Shown: positions 11,701-25,542, numbered from the stretch's first letter. The stretch: 64,000 nucleotides of DNA from Caenorhabditis elegans (GCF_000002985.6 NC_003281.10:6944001-7008000), one strand, 5' to 3'. The notes: generated by a model not told the origin, from the letters alone. Numbers and translations: made by a program.

Positions 11701-14192
11701 TGATTCTCGTCACTCGCAGCACAGAGCATTTACTCCATGCTTATCGACTCGAAGGAACGCCACCAAAGAATTTGCTTGATGTCGAATGGGCTCGCAGACT
11801 CCGTGATCTGTTTATAGGACTAATGCGTCTTCTTCAAAACTATTTCCCATTGGTTGAATTGTCTCGACGTATTACAACAGCGATCATGCAAATACGCTCG
11901 GATTACAAATGGAACATGGAGGGAATCGAGATACTGTTCAAGCAAAACCTTCTTCAATCTGTCCTTTGGGATCAACATTTAGCCGGAAGCATGGATAACG
12001 GAGGAAATATGGAAGCTGTTTTATTTGCACAGAAGTTTGTTCGAAGCATTGGGGGTGGAGATATGAGTCGCATTCAATTCCTGAAAGAAAGGTTCCCACT
12101 TACTTGTGAGCAACTCACAAAACTTCATCAATTGCAATCCGCTACTCGAACAGAAGGAATGAATAATGCAATGAACAATGGAGCTGGAAATGCTGCCCAT
12201 CATCATGCTGGACTACAACAACAACCCCCAGTTGCTCTTCCGATGGAAGCTGCGCCAATGCCACAAGCTTCCGCTGATGCAATGGCTCAAAGAGGATATG
12301 ACGACCAAGAAATGACTGCGAAAGTTGAGATTATTATGCGAGAATGGATTGGTCTGTGCTATTCTCCAACTGGACAAAGAAGTCCACAGGAGTCATTGGC
12401 TCAAATGATTCAACTGATGCACGAACATGGTGTTCTTGCTACTGACGACAAGATCACTCAGTTCTTCCGTCTTTGTGTGGAAAATTGTGTCGATATCTCT
12501 GTCAGAGTTATGAAATCGGAACAACTTGCAAATGGATTGCCAACAACCTTGATTCGTCACCGATGTTACTACACTTTGGATGCGTTTGTCAAGTTGATGG
12601 CCTTGATGATCAGACATTCGGATAACGGACAATCGCAGAATAAAATAAATTTGCTGAAAAAAGTAGGTGTTATTATTTGGTTTCATGATATGTTTAATAT
12701 AAACACTAGATTTATTATTCTTTCAGCTTCTCAACATCATCGTTGGAGTGCTTCATATGGATCACGAAGTTCGCAAGCAAGATTTCAACGCTATGCCATA
12801 CCACCGTATTCTGATCAGCCTGTTCAATGAGATTACTGGACCTGATCCATTGAAACTTCTTGAACCAATAGCTTGGAGCATTTTGGAGGCTTTCGGACAA
12901 ACTTTCTTTGCTCTCCAACCACGACGAATGCCTGGATTCGCTTTCGCTTGGCTCGATATTGTCGGACATAGAAACGTGATTGGACGTCTTTTGGCAAACA
13001 CTGGCATTGCTGAAACCGTCGATGCTGTGAAAACGGCAGCCACTTACACTCAATTGATCATTTCTCATTTGAAGTTCTTGGCTCCATTCCTTCGTAACAT
13101 TCAATTGCCAAAATCGATTGCCATTCTGTACAAGGGAACACTACGTGTTCTGCTGGTCATACTTCACGATTTCCCGGAGCTTCTTTGCGAATTCCACTAT
13201 GTAATTTGCGATACGATTCCACCAAATTGTGTGCAACTTCGCAATTTGATATTATCAGCGTATCCACGTCAAATGCGCCTTCCGGACCCATTTGCATTGA
13301 ACTTCAAACAAGTTGACACAATTCCAGAGATGGCAGTGGAACCGAAGTCCAATTTAAACATGGCTACAATCATACCAGATAACATTCGAATTCCATTGGA
13401 TGAATATCTTGCAAATCGTATATCTGTCGATTTCCTTCCAAACCTGCCGACTCTTTTGCAAACTCAGAATCAAGCCGGTACCAAATACAACACTACTGTA
13501 ATGAACGCTCTCGTTTTGTACGTCGGAATCAGAGCTATTGAGCACTTGCACTTGAGACGTCAACGTATCTCAACGCTGAACATAGCTCATACATCGTATA
13601 TGGACATTTTCCAGAATTTAGCAATTCAATTGGATACCGAAGGTGAGGTTTTTCGAAAAACGCTTTCAATTTAAAAATCTAATTTTCAGGACGTTACCTT
13701 CTTTTCAACGGAATCGCCAATCAACTTCGTTATCCAAATGCTCATACACACTACTTCAGCTGTGTATTTTTGTATCTCTTCAAGAACTCTACAAATGACA
13801 CAATTCAAGAGCAGATCACACGTATTCTGTTCGAGCGTCTTGTAGCTCTCCGACCTCATCCATGGGGACTTCTTATAACGTTCATAGAGCTCATCAAGAA
13901 TCCAACATACAACTTCTGGCGTTATGAGTTCACCAGTTGTGCACCAGAAATACAGAGGTAAATTTAATTTATTATTCTCTTAGGCAAATGTTTTATAATC
14001 CGATACAATTGTCTTACTATGTTTTCGTAGACGATTTACAACAATATTTCTCTCAGATTGTTCCAAAATGTTGCCAACACTTGTGTCCCAGCCCAAGGAT
14101 CTCAGCCACAAGCACAACCAGATGGTGCCCCAGGACCTTTAGGAAACAATACCGGAGCTGCTAATCAACAGCAAAACCCAAACACCAACTGA
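2765..14192 (+). CDS. let-711: CCR4-NOT complex scaffold subunit CNOT1/NOT1
   Basis: Scaffold of the CCR4-NOT complex, which shortens mRNA poly(A) tails and represses translation in the cytoplasm. Eighteen exons keep phase: 2765-2861, 3005-3132, 3186-3332, 3404-3562, 5082-5208, 5264-5427, 5485-5776, 5820-5910, 5959-6610, 6659-7096, 8072-8404, 8468-8656, 8741-9415, 9470-10966, 11046-12662, 12727-13642, 13690-13957, 14057-14192. They encode 2641 residues; human CNOT1 is near 2376. The N-terminal third is helical-repeat-like. Residues ~766-940 are Gln/Pro-rich, encoded after a 975-bp intron. MIF4G-type helical segments follow ([20 protein letters not shown]; later the CAF1-docking part with [18 protein letters not shown]), then the CNOT9-binding region ([19 protein letters not shown]), and the conserved NOT1 C-terminal domain from ~2200. 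The tail is Gln/Asn-rich. The donor at 5208 uses GTACTG with a weak acceptor. Also called ntl-1. Confidence 0.95.
3563..5081. other. 1.5-kb intron 4 of let-711
   Basis: No coding exon is visible. It contains a purine-rich stretch (about 4083-4205), and an inverted-repeat element at 4701-4896 described separately. Confidence 0.7.
4701..4896. mobile_element. MITE-like inverted-repeat element in let-711 intron
   Basis: About 196 bp bounded by imperfect ~36-bp terminal inverted repeats. Both ends contain CAAATG outside and GCCCACTTTTT inside. The interior is AT-rich and non-coding. Family is not identified; target duplication was not clear. Confidence 0.55.
7097..8071. other. 975-bp intron 10 of let-711
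   Basis: No exon seen. It holds a short GC-rich patch (about 7618-7690) unlike the AT-rich surroundings. The intron ends in a good acceptor only 3 bases before an in-frame ATG at 8075, so it could also act as an internal promoter or trans-splice region. Confidence 0.5.
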
Positions 14193-15390
14193 TTTTTCTC
14201 ATCTGGTCTTTCGGTTCCCGATTTTCTGATCTTTATTCTCATCACATTTTTGTATTGGATAGCTTCTTATGTCGAAATACGGGCTGTTCTTGATTTTCTC
14301 CTTGTTTTTTCCCTCTTCATTTTCTGCTCTCCAAATCATTCAAACACGGGGCTTCAACACAAACTCAAATTTTTGAGATATATACTACCCCTTTCGCAAT
14401 TTTTGTAGCTTTTTTAAATTTTTATGCGTGATGTTCGATTATTATTTTTGTTTTATTAATATACATATGTTCACACTAGAATCTCTGCCTTTTTTCCTCG
14501 TCCCCAAAATTACCCTTTTCATGCAATTTTTAGATTAGAATAACGAAAAAACGGCTTGAAGTTAATGATGGTTGAATTTTCAGAAAGGGTGGTGGTCTTT
14601 TTCTGTAAATTCGACGTTTTCTGCCCGCTTTTTCGTTATTTTAAAGACTTGTACATCCGATAGATCGATTGCGCCATTTTCGACGTATTCCTCCGTGTAT
14701 AGAAATCTTTTTAAATTGTGTGAAAACATTTAAAATCGCGCTAGATGTCTTTGTCTATTTATCGTTCCCATAACCTTTTTTCAATTTTGCGTCCTTGTTA
14801 TCTGATATCATTACGATTTGTAGAGGTTTCTCTTTCATTCCCCTTTTACCAATTCGCAATAAAGAACGCGTCATTTGATATACTGAATTTCCAAATTTTT
14901 ATTAACATCACAGATTTGGATATTACGTAATCATCAGAAAGATATAATTTCTACATTTGTAGCGCGTAATATCTCATAGCGACTTTCTACCGTATAATTG
15001 AACTGAAAAATAATTAGTACGGTAGAAAGTCGCTAGAAGATATTTCGCGCCACATAAATAGGAACTCTTTTAACGGTTTTGCAAAGACTTTCTATATACT
15101 GAAACAATTGTGCAACTTAAATTTATTGAACAACGTCGGGTTCGGGGGATATTTAAACGTTTACAAAATAATGCAGAATGGATAGTTTGATGCTTCCAGA
15201 GGAGGAGAAAAGTGAAAGGTCTAGGTTAAAAAAGAGGGAGTCGTCAATTATAAAAAAACATAATAAATTTTCAAAAGGAGAACGGAGGACTGAACCGTGA
15301 GGGAAAATCGAAGAAAATTTAGAAAATGGGAAAAGTCGAGATATTGTACAAAAACAAGGCAGAACAAAAAATGAAGATTCGAAGAAATCA
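14193..15390. other. Convergent 3' regions of let-711 and rpn-6.1
   Basis: Two tail-to-tail genes end here. A plus-strand AATAAA lies at 14859-14864, which would give let-711 a ~670-base 3' UTR. A minus-strand AATAAA (TTTATT on plus, 15122-15127) fits rpn-6.1. A hairpin repeat lies between them. Confidence 0.55.
14962..15050. repeat. Small foldback hairpin between two convergent genes
   Basis: Arms 14962-14994 and 15018-15050 are inverted copies, with an 18-bp identical core (TAGCGACTTTCTACCGTA at 14977-14994). The loop is ~23 bp. It lies beyond the likely poly(A) signals of both flanking genes. Confidence 0.8.
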
Positions 15391-16932
15391 TCAGTTAATT
15401 TTCGAAGCATTACTATAGAGTGCATCGACAACCTCTCCCATTGCATGAATTGTATCCAGAGCAGTTTGGTACGCCTCATCGGGAACAGCAATTTCAAATA
15501 CAATAAGCATTCCCTCGCCTTGATCAAGAGATCCCGAAAGTTTTTGATCGAGAATCATTTGGGACAACTTCTTTTCGACCTGAAAGTTTTATAAGTTTGT
15601 GTAAAAATTAACAACTTTTTTGCATTTATATTTAAAAAACAATATTTTTGGTTCTTACCTTTGATCTATCAATTCCAATCTGTTGAGCAACATGTTCAAT
15701 TTGAACGAATGAGTATGGCTCAATAATACGGCACAGATCTTTTTCAAGCATTCGTTCACTCAAAGAATGGAAATGTTTTCGGACAACTGGATCCATTTGA
15801 AGTTCCTGTGGGAAAGAACCGAATGCAACTTGGAAATCCTTAAGAGATCTCTTTTGTGCAGCTGCGGCGATCGCCTTCATCGCATCCAAATCAGAACCAT
15901 TGTATTTAAGAGCAAGTTTTGCGGACAGAAGACTGTTCACCTCATCTGGAAGGTCAAGCATCACCTGAAAAATTTAATATAGGATTTAAATATAATAGTA
16001 ATTATTTTTGAGTATTACCTTGCACAGAAGCATATACTTAAGAGCGGTGAGGGCGGACACTTTTTCATCAACCGAATCGTATCCCTCAAATGCTTCGTAA
16101 AAGTATGAGAAAGCTGTCTTGAAGTCCTTCTCGTCGGCAGCGTGAAGAATTCCCGATTGAAGATCGAGAGCTGCTTGCATGCGAGGATTCACATAGATTG
16201 CGTTGGCAGTTGTACGAGCACCAGTGAGAGAAGCACGAGCACGACCAATATTGGAAAGATTATAGTACGCTTTGCTTTCCTCAAGTTCGACTTCCACGAG
16301 AACGTCCTTATCGTCGACTTTTTTCAGTTCACGAATCAAATCGGCAGCTGAAAAGTAGATTATCAGTTATTTTCAAATATTACAGCGAAATATATTACCA
16401 AGTGGAAGAGCCTGAGTGTATCTTTGAAGATCATTATAGAGGCGAACAAGACGAGCAGTGAGTGTTTGACGGAGGAAAGTGCGATTTTGCTCGGTGGCCC
16501 ATTGAATACATTCTTTAACGAGTCCAACCTGAAAATAGTTGGGTTTATATTTGAAGCTTATTATTCTGCTCACCTTAATATCTCCATCTTGATCATCAAT
16601 TTTAAGACATAGATCAACAAGATCTCTGACAAGTTTTGCAGCCTTTGCCTTTCCCAATGACACCAAAAATGGCCTCGTTTGTTCAATCATATTTCGGAGC
16701 TCTTCAGTTTGCTTATTTTGAGCCAAAATATTTCCCAATTCCATGATCGAATCTTCTTTCTTCTTGATATCATCGTCCCCAGATGCTGGTGATTTTACTT
16801 CAATTTGGGACAAATTGGAAAATTCTGAAATATGGAAAAGGACTCACCGAGATTGGTGAGGTGACGAATGACGTTTTGGTCGTTTTGATGTGGAAGTGAA
16901 GTCATTGTATCCATAATGGTTCCTCCAGACAT
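15391..16932 (-). CDS. rpn-6.1: 26S proteasome regulatory lid subunit RPN6 (PSMD11)
   Basis: Non-ATPase lid subunit that clamps the 19S particle to the 20S core. Six exons in phase: 16932-16848, 16824-16574, 16528-16399, 16347-16019, 15964-15659, 15579-15391, giving 429 residues; human PSMD11 has 422. The N-terminal two thirds is a helical TPR-like solenoid (e.g. [20 protein letters not shown]). The C-terminal third is the PCI winged-helix domain ([19 protein letters not shown], then [21 protein letters not shown]). A TTTCAG acceptor lies 9 bases before the ATG, consistent with trans-splicing or a 5' UTR intron. The gene is convergent with let-711. It matches the highly conserved RPN6 family throughout; the number 6.1 rests on remembered position, since worms have a second copy. 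Confidence 0.93.
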
Positions 16933-18377
16933 TTCAGGTGCTGAAATTAAGATTTTAATTGCAGTAAAAAGTATTGAATTTTATGGGGTTATTCAAGTAA
17001 TGTAGCAAAATGTATTAAAATACATTTGTGACGTCACAAATGTATTTAAATACATGTTTTTGTTTACTTGAATACAGCTGTGACGTAACTTTTCTACACT
17101 TTTTAATTTTCCGACACTACTTGAATAACCCCATTAAAAATGAAATAACGGAATGGAAATTGTCGGAGCCTCAGAAATCAATAAGTGCTTGCGGAAAACA
17201 CACCAACTGATTATATCATTTTAAAATATGATAATTATCATTTAATTGATCAATTATCAAAATATAAACGGATAAAACATTAGAAAACTGGTAAGAAACA
17301 GAGAGTAAGACAATGACGATGACAATTCCCGCCAGCGTATTTTTCCCGGTGTGGTACGGTACACAAATGGTGTTTGCGGACTTGAAGGTGACGCGAAAAT
17401 GCACAGAACAGAAAATTCAACAAAATGTTGTTTAAAATACAAATAAAGCTTATTTTTTTCGGGTTGATTAAAAAAATTCGAGTTTATTAAAAATTTACTT
17501 TCTCGTAACAATATGTTCTTCGTTGTGGTTAAATTGCACTGATAAAGACCAATAAGGTCAAGCCGCCAGTTTAACTGAAAACGGGGAGCCCTGAAAATAA
17601 AGAGTTGTTTTCGAACACCAGCATCGGGGAGCTGACTATGAGCAAATAGCGGGCTCGTATGTAAAAGAGCGGTTAGCACGTGAATTTTTGAGAGTCCTCT
17701 TGGGGGAAAAGTGGTGAATTTTAAAATGCTGTGTGGAGATCCAAAAAAAAATCAATGCAGGCATGCATGAAAAACAGGTTGATCAAAAACTTATTCTTTT
17801 TTGGAATACAAAATTGACTTTAAAACACCAAGTGCAAATAAATAATATTGAATTAACTCTTTTTCACTTTCAAGAGGTAAAGTTCAGTTTTTCAATAAAA
17901 AACGTACCTTTTCCAATATTATTAGTGTCTTCTCGTGAACTCGTTTCTCTCATTAGGACGAAAAGTTGTGTCAATTAAAATAATTTTTTGAAGCAGCTTC
18001 GAGGATGTCAAAACTTCAATGTAGATTTCTTTCATATATTTCTGAGCAGCTGACTCTCATTTTCAACTAAAAAACAACTAGTTATTTGGCACATGTTCTG
18101 GGTCTCGCCACGACTTATCCCCAAGATCCAATACATTCGTTTCAGAGAAATCTCACTTGATCCCTCGAAATGTTTGTCGTTCCTCGTCGTCTGTCATCTT
18201 TTTTATCACTAGGTAATTGATAAATTAAATGATTGTATCATCTCACACTCTAACCGTCTGGTGTCTTTTCATCTCACACGATATATGTATTTCTCTTATC
18301 ATCTGTTTCTATTTCCTACGGTCATTCGGTCATATTCAGTTCACGAATATCGTCACTTGGCACGTAGATCATACGTT
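16933..18377. other. Intergenic, divergent promoters of rpn-6.1 and the PNP oxidase
   Basis: No exon found. It contains a 150-bp MITE at 16984-17133 only 52 bp upstream of the rpn-6.1 start codon. The rest is AT-rich without a clear gene. Confidence 0.55.
16984..17133. mobile_element. MITE with TTA target duplication, copy 1
   Basis: 150 bp with terminal inverted repeats beginning TGGGGTTATTCAAGTA, and flanked by TTA on both sides (16981-16983 and 17134-17136). The 3-bp TWA duplication is typical of PIF/Harbinger-type elements. The core is a palindrome centred on TGACGTCA. A second copy lies at 31061-31216. Non-coding, so non-autonomous. Confidence 0.85.
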
Positions 18378-19205
18378 ATGGAGACACCATCTATTGATAT
18401 TCAAAGTGAGTTTATAATAATTTTTTACCAATAATTCTTGATTTTTCAGACATTCGGGCAAAATATCTAAACTCTCATGATCCATATCTACTCGAATCAA
18501 AGTTACCAACCACGTCACCATTCGAACTTTTTGATATCTGGTTTCGTAACGTCGCTTCACAATCTGACTTAACATTCGAAGAAATCAATGCAGTATCCTT
18601 ATCCACCGTCGGAAAGTGAGCATATTACATTCAAAATGGAGAAAAAAACCTAGAAAGTATTAATTCAGAGATCTTCGTCCATCATCCAGAATGGTTCTTC
18701 TGAAAGCGTACACACCAACTGGCTTCTCGTTTTACACAAATTATACTAGCCGCAAAGGAAATCAATTGGAAGAGAATCCGAATGCCGCGATGCTCTTTTA
18801 TTGGCCTAAAGTCAATCGTCAGGTATAATTTTCAACTGCTGAAAATTTGAAATCGAGATTATTTAATTTCAGATTCGAGTTGAAGGTGTTGTTGAGAAGC
18901 TTCCAGATGAGATGGCCGTCGCTTATTGGAATTCTAGACCAGTAGCAAGTCGAATCGGATCAAAATCAAGTGATCAATCAAAAGTGGTTCCCGATAGAGA
19001 ATTCTTAGAATCCAAAAAAGTTGCACTGACAGAGTTATCTGTACGGGAAGGAGCTCAAGCAATCACGAAACCAGAATCCTGGGGTGGATATCATTTGATT
19101 CCTCGATATTTTGAATTCTGGCAAGGACAATCGGATCGTCTTCACGATAGAATAGTATTCGAAAGAGATGTTGATGTGTGGCTTCTCAAGAGGCTTTCAC
19201 CATAA
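18378..19205 (+). CDS. Pyridoxamine 5'-phosphate oxidase (PNPO)
   Basis: FMN enzyme of the vitamin B6 salvage pathway. It oxidises pyridoxamine or pyridoxine phosphate to pyridoxal phosphate in the cytosol. Four exons in phase: 18378-18405, 18450-18615, 18669-18822, 18873-19205, giving 226 residues against 261 in human PNPO. Family landmarks are the FMN/substrate segment [21 protein letters not shown], with the conserved [12 protein letters not shown]; the WPKVNRQIRVEG strand; and the C-terminal signature [13 protein letters not shown] ending in LSP. No targeting peptide is seen. I recall the locus as F57B9.1. It is divergent from rpn-6.1 and convergent with panl-2. Confidence 0.95.
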
Positions 19206-19912
19206 TTCCATTCACTTCTATAGTTAAAGTTCGTGTAGATAAAAATTAAAAATATTTTCCTTGAGAAATACGTCGTATTTATTTATGAATTAGACCATAA
19301 AATTTTTTCTTACCAACGGAATTACTTCAACAAAAAATTACAAGTTAAAATGAATCAAATTAATCACAATGTATCCTGTTATATTCTTAATCACTTGTGA
19401 ATTAGTTCTCGAATTATAATTTAAAGAATATGTATTTGATTCTTTAATGATCATTTTCATTTCCGAGTTATTTCAAATCAAAATGTCAATTGAAAATTTC
19501 AATTTGAAATAATAGCCCATAGAAAGGTAGGCTATCATTTTCCGAGGTTTGAATAACTTCAAGAACACCGCTTTTGAAGTTGTATTTTTTAGAGAAGAAT
19601 ATAGAATTAAAAATGCTAATAAATTGCAAAATTGTATTATTTACAGAAACAAAAATAAATGGTACATGATATTTTGAGAAAAACAGGGGAATGTTTCAAG
19701 AAATAATATTGGGACGAATATTGAGATTACACGAGTATTTAAAATACATGAATTGACTCGCAAAATGGGGAATTGATATACAAAGTGATAGCTTAAGTGA
19801 ACTTGAGATAATCTGGTACGTAAGTAAATATATAATAATTATTATGCTGAAAGTGATAATTTTCTGGTTTTCTACGAACTTTTACAGTAAGCTTATCTGG
19901 AAGGCCTTCAAT
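19206..19912. other. Convergent 3' regions of the PNP oxidase and panl-2
   Basis: AT-rich, with no coding exon. Only small AT hairpins (for example AATTGAAAATTTCAATT near 19490) were noted. Confidence 0.5.
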
Positions 19913-22900
19913 TTAAACCGACTTCGGTGCAGCATCTGCTGGATTCGTATCTTCTGGAGTTTTTCGTGTAGTAGATACAACCAGAGGTGACGATGTTTGG
20001 TTTGGCGATGGACACGGGAGAATAGTGTAGATTCGACGCATTTCTGAACCCAGAAGTCCTTGCTCTTTGATTTCCAGATATTTTCGGTACAGCTTCAGTG
20101 CATATCTCGCATCAACCACCGAGTCGTGAGCTTCCATTTGTATAGTTTCGCCTGAAAAATTTATATTTAAAATCTGAACCGAGCTAGACAAGCGAAGTTA
20201 AAGGAAAGGCCTCACCAAGAATCTCCTTAACCAGAAACTGCAATGATAACATTCTCTGGGTGCCAAGACGCATCAGAGTCACTGTGTCGATTATCTGTGA
20301 TTCTGCCACCTGAAAATTAGCTTTTTAGCTAGAACTTTGCAAAAACAATCTTACATGCACATTGAGCACTGTGAAATCATTATGCAGAGCGTGTCCTACA
20401 AATGTGACTCCTCGTTGAATCAAAACATGCATTCGTAGAAGAAGCCGCTTGTGGGTTGTCAAGTATTTCTCGGAAGTCGTTGGACACAGATCAGCTTTCA
20501 CGATTCCACTGAAAAAAAGTGAATAAAGATTGAATTCGAAATAAGTGAAGCATACCTAAACTTCGTGAGATAGTCGACAACTTCTACGTCATCAGTGAGC
20601 TTCACGTGATCGTCGAATATGATCCTTTCGCCTGTCGAGTCGACACAGGAGGCTCGACCAACTGCTCTCATCTGCACGGTTTTTCCGTCGAATTCAAGTA
20701 GATCGGTCTGTAAATTGAATTTTTTTTTACTAAATTCCGGATTTTTAAATATAGGGTATTCGAAACTTAGTTACTTACCTTAATCTTTATAAACTCTGCA
20801 TCCAAACCGACTAATTCCTTCTCTTTCGGCAGCTCTTCCAATGATTGAACGGCCAATGACGTCATCCCGTTGCTCGCCAAATTTTCTTCCGCGAGGAACA
20901 AATCATTGGAAATAATATCCTCACTCGTTTTCACATCGAAGTTCTTCTTTTTATAAGCCAAAAGCGCGGGAAGTTTCCATCTTCCGTCTATGTGCCTTGC
21001 TTCATGATCATGCAATCGGCTCACTAGCTGCTCATTGATTAAAGTCCAGGACGATGAAATAACGGGACTTTCTCTCAACAATGTAACTGGATGAGTCCAA
21101 TTTACATCGTTTTCTCCATTACCAACAGCATGAATCATCGCATCAAGCTCATAAATCACAGCAGACGGCTCATCATAGTCTGGGAGATCCGAAACATCAG
21201 ACAAACGAACAATCCCCTCGCAAAGTTGAGCAGCGATTCTGGATGGAATGTAGTGTGCCCACTCTGGTAAATCCACGTCTTCAAGAAGTTTTGTCTGTTC
21301 TGCAGGCCAATCGACGAGTCCATGAACAAACTTGCATGTTTTCCTAAATTATCAAGATATTTTAATATGAACAGAATTACAAATTGAATTACTTGTTGCG
21401 ACAATCCGTTCCAAATCTGCAATTTTTCTTCTCAGAAGGTGACTCTGGCACCGTTCCTAATGCAGAACTTCGATTGCCTCCTGGTTTTCGTTCAAAGAGA
21501 GATAATTGCCGACGCCAAAACTCAACAAATCCATTCGATGAAGCGTTTGTGTCAATTAGAAGAACGGGGGAGAGCTCCCGAACTTTTCTCTTACACTCCA
21601 TTCGGCTCTGAAATTTGAATTGTTTATTTAATTTTTAAAAAAATGGACAAACCATCTGCTTGCAGTCTTCACACTCAATTTCTCCAGAATCATCTCCGAT
21701 ATGCAATGACTTTTCAATAAGTTGGCAAAGCGATGCTTGATAAACTGGAGCATAGTTTAGTTTGAGAAGATGATCCGTGACAGATTCTTGCTGCTGGAGT
21801 CCCCGACAACGAATACATCGGAGATGACGATCGAACTTTGAGCAAATTGAACCCGAAGCATCTGAACAACGAAATTTGAACAAAAAACGTTGGAAATTGT
21901 TTTATGTTCAAAAATACCTGTTCGAGCGACATCATCGATCACTGTCTTGATGATTTGCTGTGTAGCACTCAATACTCCTCCAGCCTTCAAGCTAACTCCA
22001 TTTCGTGCAAGAGCCCAAGCCAAATTGTTTGTCAGCATTCCACTGTTGTCCCCAATTTTTGATGAAAATGCAGTGAAGAGAAAGTGAAGCTCGCAGGTGA
22101 TACATGAGTCTTCTGTGCAGATATGACGTAAAACGATGCTACGAATTGGTGACAACGAGTATGCAACTTGGACAAGAGTGTTAGCCACTAGATTCATTCC
22201 ATGTGTTGACTGCATTGTTACATGTCGAATGATGTTCCACGTGTATGTCTCTTGCGTCTCGTCTTGAGAGTTTCCACGTCTAGCCGGTACTTGATTGACA
22301 ATTAGAGGGCGCTTCTTGTACAGTTTTGAAACTTTAATTCTCTTCATTTCCTGTGGAGCTTCTTCCTTAGATCCATGATCGTTGGATGCTTCAATCAGTT
22401 CCTCCTGCTCGAAAAAGTAAGGAACAATATTGTGGCGCTTCAGCTTCGAATTAATTCGGGGATTTTTTATTTGTGACAAATAATGAATCGATTTTACATT
22501 CGTCTGTTCAGTAGGAGGCTTTCGTCGCCTGAAAAAATAAGAATACTATAGAAAACTTTGAAAAAAAATTACCTATACACAATTTGCGTCAATTCTGTCG
22601 GCCAATCACTAACAAGTGGTTCTTGTGAAAATCCTAGAGGAATCGAACCAAACGTTTGTGTAGTGTCGTCGATAGCGAATGAGAGAGGTGGCTGGACCTG
22701 AAAAAAGAAACATATTCAAAAAACTTTTCCAATATAAAATATTTAAAAGATTATACCGGTGGTGCGGCGAAAACCGTCTCCTTTGAGTTTTCATTAACTT
22801 GTGGCTGATCTCGATCGGCGAAAACGTTGACTATTCCTAAAGGAGAAATTATATTTTTCAAACGCATTCTGAACAACATACCACAGTGATTTCCGACGGC

Positions 22901-24077
22901 AATGAAATTTTTATTCGATGAAAAATCGAATGCCGATATTAAAGACGTCTCGATAGGGAATTCGGCACTATTTCCATTTGAATTCAAATCAAACATTTTG
23001 ACACCGGCAGGATGATTCGACCAAGTTGCAGTCTGGCCAGGCTGATTGTACATCGTTTGATATGTAACACAGACGCGTTCACAGTAAGACGGCATAAATC
23101 TTGCGAACTGTGGTAGATAGGGCATTCCAATCGGACTCAACGCCTTGTACATTCGGAGATCGTAAACTTTTATGAACTGATCCATGTTCTTTAGACGACT
23201 GAAAATTCTAAATTTTAGAGACATGTTATTCTTGAACAACTAACTTCATTGAAACTCCGCATGTGATCAACTTGTTGCCTTGTACATCAAAATCTAGAAC
23301 TTGGTCCTGATGACAGTCTAGTGTGTGGATCGTTTCGCAATTTTTCGAGTTTTTCACAAAAACCTGAAAGTAATAACTTGAATCTTGCAATTTTCTTAAA
23401 TTTCAGCAACTAACGTTTCCTCTCGTGTCAGCGGTGAACGTGTTTGTGCCATTATATCTGATAATAATGGCATTTTCCGATGCCTTCAGTTCAGTGGTTC
23501 GAATTTCTTTCTCTTTCACAAAATCATAGTGAATCAGCTTCTCTTGAAATCCTCCCATTATAAACGTTGACGTTCCGGGCATGTGACAAGAAGCTGCCAT
23601 TTTTGTCATTGATGGTGATCTAGAAGAGTATAACTTCAATTATGAGTTGATTTTCTTCTACTTACGTAAACTTCGCCACTGGAATTCCTTGCCGCGTCGT
23701 TGCGCGCAGCATTGTATCACTCAATGTGAAAATCAAACTTTCAGTAGGCTCTAGACTGTGAACCCCGCTAATGTTCGATACGACGAACGCGGAATAACGT
23801 GTGAAGTGGTTGGTGGGTAGCAGAGATGTCACTTTTCCCTGAAATTATTTATAGGTGATTGTTACACAGATATATTAGATGAAACGAACCGTAGAAGATC
23901 CTATCCAAAATAAATCTTCATGTGGGTCAAATTTTACACATGATACAGTATTTTCAGTGGTCGTGTTGATATTGATCGGCGCCACAAATCGCCACTGAAA
24001 AAACGTTTAAAGAAATCAAAATGAATAAAAGTAAATCTGAATACCTCATTTCCTTGGTTAGTAGTTGCCGACGCCAT
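19913..24077 (-). CDS. panl-2: PAN2, catalytic subunit of the PAN2-PAN3 poly(A) nuclease
   Basis: Deadenylase acting on long poly(A) tails in the cytoplasm with PAN3. I count 16 exons with consistent phase, from ATG 24077 to stop 19913, about 1130 residues. Domains in order: an N-terminal WD40 propeller (e.g. NTVSCVKFDPHEDLFWIGSS; TLDCHQDQVLDFDV); a linker; an inactive ubiquitin-hydrolase-like domain (from ~410) without an active-site Cys box; and a C-terminal RNase T/DEDDh exonuclease. Catalytic acids are visible: D and E in LDAEFIK (exon ending 20779), D in HALHNDFTVLN, and H plus D in EAHDSVVDARYAL. All are intact, so the enzyme should be active. Within the UCH part, ~residues 720-735 spell a C-X5-C-X5-C-X3-H pattern. 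An (AG)n tract lies 100 bp upstream of the ATG. Confidence 0.93.
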
Positions 24078-24173
24078 GTTTATTAAAACAGATGTAGGAA
24101 TGGCACAGATTATGAATGATTAGTATTATTCTGAAAAAAATATTGTTTTCGTGAAGTGAAAAGGTTTTAAAAG

Positions 24174-25542
<1,369 letters not shown>

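Noticed and set aside
15766..15982. Plus-strand frames over rpn-6.1
   Set aside because: Shadow frames of the minus-strand exons, which are supported by phase and by the PCI domain.
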